DNA from: an uncultured Phascolarctobacterium sp.
GTDB lineage: Bacteria; Bacillota; Negativicutes; Acidaminococcales; Acidaminococcaceae
Assembly (NCBI GenBank): GCA_937906915.1
Contig: CALCUU010000310.1
Location: forward strand, 1-6,177
Direction of reading: 5' to 3'
Length of the DNA: 6,177 nucleotides
Position 1 is the stretch's first letter; every line of letters starts with the position of its first letter. Of the stretch, positions 1 to 3,455 are shown piece by piece. The notes under the pieces were generated by a model, which did no database searches, was not told the origin of the DNA, and worked only from the letters and a program-made list of their open reading frames with translations. A program made the position numbers and the translations under genes.

Positions 1-1
1 T

Positions 2-94
2 ACTGCGGTGAACCTGCTTTGCTTGCAAACGGAGCTTGTGGAATTGGCAGGGGATTTAAATATGTTAGACTACGATAAATTACGTAAGGGGTGA
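2..94 (+). CDS. 3' end of an unidentified protein (30 codons, partial)
   Basis: This is the only frame open from the window edge that ends directly at the ribosome binding site of the porin gene. It gives 30 residues and a TGA stop at 92-94. The visible tail is leucine-rich and looks helical (LLCLQTELVELAGDLNMLDY), then ends in a basic KLRKG. The stop overlaps the AAGGGGTGA ribosome binding site of the next gene and lies four bases before its ATG, as is usual inside an operon. An amphipathic C-terminal helix next to a porin would fit a TolC-type outer-membrane efflux protein or another envelope protein. Thirty residues are too few to decide, so no function is assigned. That it is coding at all is inferred from the open frame and the spacing. 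Confidence 0.5.
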   Translation, partial: TAVNLLCLQTELVELAGDLNMLDYDKLRKG

Positions 95-98
95 TTTG

Positions 99-1115
99 AT
101 GATGAAGAAAGCTTTAACTTTGACTATGGTTTTAGCACTTGGTGTAACTGCCTCTGCTTATGCGGCAAATGCTGCTGAACCCATCAAAATAAGTGGAGAA
201 GTACGTGCTCATTATGGGGATTCTGATGTGGGACTTTGTCATTCTATTTTGCGTACACGTATAAATTTGCAAGGACAATTCAATGAAAATTGGAGTCTTA
301 CTGCTCGTTTGCAAAATGAAGCAAATCTTGTGGGTGACAGTAGTGATGAGGATACAGAATTTAAGCTTGCTTATGTTTCCGGTAAGCTTGGCGGAGTGAA
401 GTTTGATGCTGGACGTCAAAGCATTATGTTGAACAAGGGCAACATCATCGATGGAATTTTTGATGGGGTTAAGGCAACCTATGGTGAGGAAGTGAAGCTT
501 ACTGTTTATGCAGGTAGTTCTCTTGATATTGACATTCAAGAGCCTCAATACAAAGGATTCTTCTCCCAAGATGATGCAACTGAAATTTTTGTTTTTGATG
601 CTGCGACAAAATTGGGCGCAACTGATGTTTACGCTACCTACTATAATGCTGACCTTGATTACAGAAAAGAAATCTTCAATATTGGTGCTGGTGCAGAAAT
701 AGCACAAGACCTTGTTTTAAATGCGGAATATGCTTATGGTGAATCTTCTGACAAAAAGCATAGGTTGAGTAACCATGGCTGGAACGCAGGCTTGGCGTAT
801 AAGGGTGCGAAAGAAAGAGAAGTAGGTACTTGGGGCGTAAGCTTTAACTATTTCGATATTCCTGCTTCTACTTATATTTACTCCACTAATTCTCAGTATT
901 CAAATTACTTCATTGCCTGGGCAGAAGATCCTGAATGGGAACCTTATAATAATGATCCCAAAGCAAATAAAGATGGTTATAAAGGTTTTGAAATTGCAGC
1001 CAACTATACTTTGGCGAAAAATCTTGTTGCAACCGTAAGATACTTTGATTTGACCACTCGTCGTGAAGATTTGAGTGACCAAGCAATTTGGTCTGAAGTG
1101 GTATATAGATTTTAA
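99..1115 (+). CDS. Porin-like outer-membrane beta-barrel protein
   Basis: Predicted 338-residue outer-membrane barrel, probably a passive channel for small solutes. Residues 1-22 form a signal peptide: MMKK, then a hydrophobic stretch, then AYA, with cleavage likely after Ala22 or Ala25. The mature part begins with a strand (IKISGEVRAHY) and continues as alternating polar/hydrophobic strands broken by acidic turns. The chain ends in VVYRF; a C-terminal Phe with aromatic or hydrophobic residues at alternate positions is the usual recognition signal for the BAM assembly machinery. It resembles the barrel part of Negativicutes OmpM-type porins, but no SLH domain or coiled coil precedes the barrel, so it should not tether the membrane to peptidoglycan. 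The AAGGGGTGA ribosome binding site (86-94) fits ATG 99 or ATG 102 better than TTG 96. It is probably co-transcribed with the upstream gene, since no room for a promoter is left between them. Substrate specificity cannot be read from the sequence. Confidence 0.82.
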   Translation: MMKKALTLTMVLALGVTASAYAANAAEPIKISGEVRAHYGDSDVGLCHSILRTRINLQGQFNENWSLTARLQNEANLVGDSSDEDTEFKLAYVSGKLGGVKFDAGRQSIMLNKGNIIDGIFDGVKATYGEEVKLTVYAGSSLDIDIQEPQYKGFFSQDDATEIFVFDAATKLGATDVYATYYNADLDYRKEIFNIGAGAEIAQDLVLNAEYAYGESSDKKHRLSNHGWNAGLAYKGAKEREVGTWGVSFNYFDIPASTYIYSTNSQYSNYFIAWAEDPEWEPYNNDPKANKDGYKGFEIAANYTLAKNLVATVRYFDLTTRREDLSDQAIWSEVVYRF

Positions 1116-1127
1116 AATATAGTAAAT

Positions 1128-1163
1128 AAAAAAGGCGTTCTCGAATTTTCGAGAACGCCTTTT
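1128..1163. terminator. Bidirectional intrinsic terminator between convergent genes
   Basis: A perfect inverted repeat has arms 1130-1145 (AAAAGGCGTTCTCGAA) and 1148-1163, separated by only TT. The GC-rich 12-base-pair stem carries a T run on the plus strand (1160-1163) and an A run (1128-1133) that becomes a T run on the minus strand. It lies 14 bases after the porin stop and about 30 bases beyond the end of the convergent LysM gene. It can therefore terminate both. Confidence 0.9.
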
Positions 1164-1193
1164 GTCATAAGGGAGGAGTGTTAGATTATGAAC

Positions 1194-1484
1194 TTATTTT
1201 CCAGCCAGCATGAAATCGTTTTGAGTAACTGCCTTTACAGGAATTTTCAAAACTTGACCGGGATAAACGTGTTTACTTTTCAAGTTGTTTGCTTTGCAGA
1301 TGCGATGAATTACTTGGCGCACATCTTCTCTGTCATCGCTCCAGCGATTTGCAATAGCCCACATGGTATCGCCACTGTGCACGGTAATAGTTTGAGTGTA
1401 GTAAACTGGTTCTTCTGCAAAAACCATATTGAAGCCTGTATATAATGCGAAGCCTACGCAAAGGATTGCTAAAATCTTTTTCAT
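1194..1484 (-). CDS. Small secreted LysM-domain protein
   Basis: A 96-residue protein predicted to be exported and to bind peptidoglycan. Residues 1-23 are a signal peptide or N-terminal membrane anchor (MKKILAILCVGF... to VFA, followed by EEP). A single LysM domain spans about residues 33-82. Its hallmarks are the opening VHSGDTMWAIANRW, the central KANNL, and the closing VYPGQVLKIP, which are the typical start, middle and end of a LysM repeat. No catalytic domain is attached. The size and layout match small LysM proteins of the YneA type, which act at the division site in Bacillus under SOS control, but that role is not shown here. ATG 1484 is preferred over TTG 1496 or GTG 1493 because GGTGG (1490-1494) sits five bases upstream and the chain then begins MKK. 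It has its own promoter at 1524-1552. The tail after residue 83 (KAVTQNDFMLAGK) is short and of unknown role. Confidence 0.85.
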   Translation of the reverse strand: MKKILAILCVGFALYTGFNMVFAEEPVYYTQTITVHSGDTMWAIANRWSDDREDVRQVIHRICKANNLKSKHVYPGQVLKIPVKAVTQNDFMLAGK

Positions 1485-1489
1485 AACAT

Positions 1490-1494
1490 CCACC
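1490..1494 (-). promoter_or_regulatory. Ribosome binding site of the LysM gene
   Basis: Read on the minus strand this is GGTGG, five bases before the ATG at 1484. It is a weak match to GGAGG, and it favours the ATG over the in-frame TTG and GTG that overlap it. Confidence 0.5.
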
Positions 1495-1502
1495 AACTTT
1501 CA

Positions 1503-1517
1503 AAACAACTGTTTGTT
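1503..1517. promoter_or_regulatory. Inverted repeat at the LysM transcription start
   Basis: AACAA (1504-1508) and TTGTT (1513-1517) form an inverted repeat around a four-base centre. It lies just downstream of the predicted -10 box, at about the expected transcription start. It could be an operator or only a small leader hairpin. The short arms and A/T content mean chance is possible. Confidence 0.3.
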
Positions 1518-1523
1518 GTATTT

Positions 1524-1552
1524 ATTTTACAATGAACAGTACGGGTTGTCAA
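1524..1552 (-). promoter_or_regulatory. Sigma-70-type promoter of the LysM gene
   Basis: On the minus strand there is a consensus -35 TTGACA (1552-1547), a 17-base spacer, and a -10 TAAAAT (1529-1524). Expected initiation is near 1517, giving a leader of about 30 bases. It lies between the terminator of the upstream ATPase gene and the LysM start, so the LysM gene is its own transcription unit. Confidence 0.75.
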
Positions 1553-1568
1553 TATAATTTAAGAAAAA

Positions 1569-1599
1569 TTGTTCGTAAAAATAAATTTTGTTCGCAAAA
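1569..1599. repeat. Two direct copies of TTGTTCGYAAAA, 19 bases apart
   Basis: TTGTTCGTAAAA (1569-1580) and TTGTTCGCAAAA (1588-1599) differ at one position. Their 19-base period places them on nearly the same face of the helix. They lie 17 or more bases upstream of the LysM -35 box and downstream of the ATPase terminator. The placement would suit an activator or a tandem-binding regulator. No known operator is matched. Confidence 0.45.
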
Positions 1600-1610
1600 G
1601 AGGGTGGGGA

Positions 1611-1651
1611 TAAAAATAAACTCCTCCGTTTGTTTGCAAAAGGAGGAGTTT
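1611..1651 (-). terminator. Intrinsic terminator of the P-loop ATPase gene
   Basis: A ten-base-pair stem is formed by 1618-1627 (AAACTCCTCC) and 1642-1651 (GGAGGAGTTT), with a 14-base loop. On the minus strand the stem is followed by ATTTTTA. It starts about 15 bases beyond the ATPase stop codon. Confidence 0.85.
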
Positions 1652-1665
1652 TTAAGGGTGTTATT

Positions 1666-3216
1666 TTATTTTTTCAAGAGGCTTCCTAAAATGCCACGTG
1701 CCAATGCGTTAGCAATGGAGCGTCCAAAAGAGGTTGCAGCTTTTTCTGCAACTTTTTCAAACATGGAAGGAGGTTCTTTTTTGGTAGTGGTGCGGCGAGT
1801 GGTAGTCTTTTTAGTTTTAATGCCGGTGCTGCGAGAATTACGACGAATTTCTTCTTGCAAGGTTTCGTCTTCAGGAACATACTCTTCGCCAGCTTCTTCC
1901 GCTGCTTCCTTGGCAGCCTGCTCCGCACGTTTTTGCAAAACTTCGTAGGCAGATTCTCTGTCCACAGTTTTAGCGTACTTGCTATCGAGGGGGCTCGCCT
2001 TAATAATTTCTTGGCGCTTGCTTTCTTCCGCAACACCTAAGAAGCTACGGGGAGGCATCACGTAAGCACGTTGTACGATTCCGGGAATACCTTCTTCGTC
2101 AAGAAGGGAAACCAGAACTTCACCGGTGCCAAGCTCGGAAAGAGCAGCCTCCGCATCCAGCTTGGGATTGGGACGGAAGGATTGTGCTGCAACCTTGAGC
2201 GCCTTTTGGTCTTTGGGAGTGTAGGCACGCAAAGCGTGTTGCAGTTTGTTGCCAAGTTGGGACAGTACGCTGTCGGGAATATCGCTGGGCAATTGGGTGA
2301 TAAAGTAAATGCCAATGCCTTTGGAGCGAATGAGACGTACGATTTGTTCAACCTTATCCAGCAAGGAACGGGGAGCGTCTTTGAAAATAAGGTGTGCTTC
2401 GTCGAAGAAGAAAACCATTTTGGGTTTGTCTAAGTCGCCAGCTTCAGGCATGCTTTCGTAAAGCTCGGAGAGCATCCACAAAAGGAAGGTGGAATACAGC
2501 AGGGGGCTTTGGAACAGCTCGGTGCAGTGAAGCATATTGATTACGCCGTAGCCTTTTTCGTCTTGGGCAAACCAGTCTTTAATTTCCAGAGCAGGCTCGC
2601 CAAAGAAAATGTTACCGCCTTGGTCTTCCAGTCTCAAAAGGGCACGTTGGATTGCGCCTACACTTTGTGCGGAAACATTGCCGTATTTAGTTTTCAGCGC
2701 AGCAGCGTTTTCACCAACGTATTGCACCATACTACGCAAATCTTTCAAATCTAAAAGGAGCAAGCCTTGTTCATCTGCCACACGGAAGATGATGTTCATA
2801 ATGCCGGTTTGAGTGTCGTTAAGCTCTAACAATCTGCTCAAAAGCTCCGGTCCCATTTCGGAGATGGTAGTGCGTACGGGGTGACCTTTTTTGCCGTACA
2901 CATCCCAGAAGCGGATGGGGTAGCCTTCAAATTTCCAATCAATTTCTAAACCCAGCTTGTTGCGGATACGTTTTTGGAAGCCTTCGCTATCTTCGCCGGG
3001 CAGGCACATACCGGAAACGTCGCCCTTAATATCTGCCAAGAAAACAGGCACGCCCATTTCACTGAAGGATTCTGCTAAAACCTTTAAGGTTACGGTTTTA
3101 CCTGTACCGGTAGCACCGGCGATTAAGCCGTGGCGGTTAGCCATTTTGGGAGTAAGATGAATGCTGCCCTCGTTGCCTTGGCACAGCCAAACTTTATGTA
3201 ATTTAGGAATATACAT
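1666..3216 (-). CDS. HerA/FtsK-like P-loop ATPase, DUF853 (YjgR) family
   Basis: A 516-residue cytoplasmic ATPase of the DUF853 family, also called YjgR in E. coli and close to it in length (about 500). It is related to HerA/FtsK hexameric motors that act on DNA, but its own cellular role is not established. Visible motifs: Walker A GATGTGKT (34-41); ADIKGD (61-66), a conserved loop after strand 2; Walker B MVFFFDEAH (267-275) with Asp272 and the probable catalytic Glu273; and ITQLPSDIPDSVLSQLGNKL (306-325) with sensor Gln308. Arg330 in HALRAY may be the arginine finger. Residues about 425-490 are a charged, probably flexible linker ending in a Thr/Lys/Arg-rich run. The tail FGRSIANALARGILGSLLKK is typical of the family. 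No signal peptide, transmembrane segment or N-terminal HAS barrel was seen. ATG 3216 is chosen because GGAGG lies seven bases upstream; an in-frame ATG at 3279 falls inside the promoter. It is monocistronic, with its own promoter and terminator. No NurA nuclease or defence partner lies beside it. Confidence 0.9.
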   Translation of the reverse strand: MYIPKLHKVWLCQGNEGSIHLTPKMANRHGLIAGATGTGKTVTLKVLAESFSEMGVPVFLADIKGDVSGMCLPGEDSEGFQKRIRNKLGLEIDWKFEGYPIRFWDVYGKKGHPVRTTISEMGPELLSRLLELNDTQTGIMNIIFRVADEQGLLLLDLKDLRSMVQYVGENAAALKTKYGNVSAQSVGAIQRALLRLEDQGGNIFFGEPALEIKDWFAQDEKGYGVINMLHCTELFQSPLLYSTFLLWMLSELYESMPEAGDLDKPKMVFFFDEAHLIFKDAPRSLLDKVEQIVRLIRSKGIGIYFITQLPSDIPDSVLSQLGNKLQHALRAYTPKDQKALKVAAQSFRPNPKLDAEAALSELGTGEVLVSLLDEEGIPGIVQRAYVMPPRSFLGVAEESKRQEIIKASPLDSKYAKTVDRESAYEVLQKRAEQAAKEAAEEAGEEYVPEDETLQEEIRRNSRSTGIKTKKTTTRRTTTKKEPPSMFEKVAEKAATSFGRSIANALARGILGSLLKK

Positions 3217-3223
3217 CACAGCA

Positions 3224-3228
3224 CCTCC
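3224..3228 (-). promoter_or_regulatory. Ribosome binding site that fixes the ATPase start
   Basis: GGAGG on the minus strand sits seven bases before ATG 3216. The open frame continues upstream to an ATG at 3279, but that start overlaps the -35 box and has no such site. The shorter protein starting MYIPKLHKVW is therefore the real one. Confidence 0.85.
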
Positions 3229-3250
3229 GAAATTTTTCATTCTTTCTTCT

Positions 3251-3279
3251 ATTATATAGGGTTGCTGGCGATAGGGCAA
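3251..3279 (-). promoter_or_regulatory. Sigma-70-type promoter of the P-loop ATPase gene
   Basis: On the minus strand: -35 TTGCCC (3279-3274), a 17-base spacer, and a perfect -10 TATAAT (3256-3251). Initiation near 3244 would leave a leader of roughly 28 bases holding the GGAGG site. No operator-like repeat overlaps it. Confidence 0.75.
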
Positions 3280-3455
3280 ATAAAAAGCGAGGGCTTCTCC
3301 CTTCCTGACTGCCTCACGTAAAAGATTTTCTTCTTAAATAAACGCGTGATGAATTTTTAAAATATTGTAAGCAGAATTGACACTATTAAAACACGTTCTG
3401 AGGAGTAGAATATATTAGGATAAAGTAATAAGTAGTTTTTGCGGAGGGAAGAAGT
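3280..3455 (+). other. AT-rich leader region upstream of the activase gene
   Basis: No gene is seen between the ATPase promoter and the activase ATG. The plus strand has a perfect TTGACA at 3377-3382 but no -10 box at the right distance; the nearest candidates, TAGAAT (3406-3411) and TATATT (3411-3416), are 23 and 28 bases away. The promoter of the activase is therefore not resolved. GGAGG (3443-3447), eight bases before ATG 3456, is a strong ribosome binding site. No riboswitch or recognisable regulator site was seen. Confidence 0.4.

Noticed and set aside
1188..1445. An 85-codon plus-strand open frame with a good GGGAGGAG ribosome binding site nine bases upstream, lying antisense to the LysM gene.
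   Set aside because: The minus-strand frame has a complete signal peptide and LysM domain with its own promoter, while the plus-strand product shows no recognisable domain. The purine-rich site may be chance.
1666..3216. A HerA-based anti-phage defence system.
   Set aside because: No SIR2, DUF4297, nuclease or other effector gene lies beside it, and the motifs fit the housekeeping-like DUF853 family better.
3217..3279. N-terminal extension of the P-loop ATPase from an ATG at 3279.
   Set aside because: The extension covers the -10 and -35 boxes and the GGAGG site that serves ATG 3216, and its residues do not match the usual family start.
3289..3306. Possible small hairpin from GAGGG and CCCTT near the ATPase promoter.
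   Set aside because: The stem is only about five base pairs with a G-T pair, and no T run follows it, so it is not a credible terminator.
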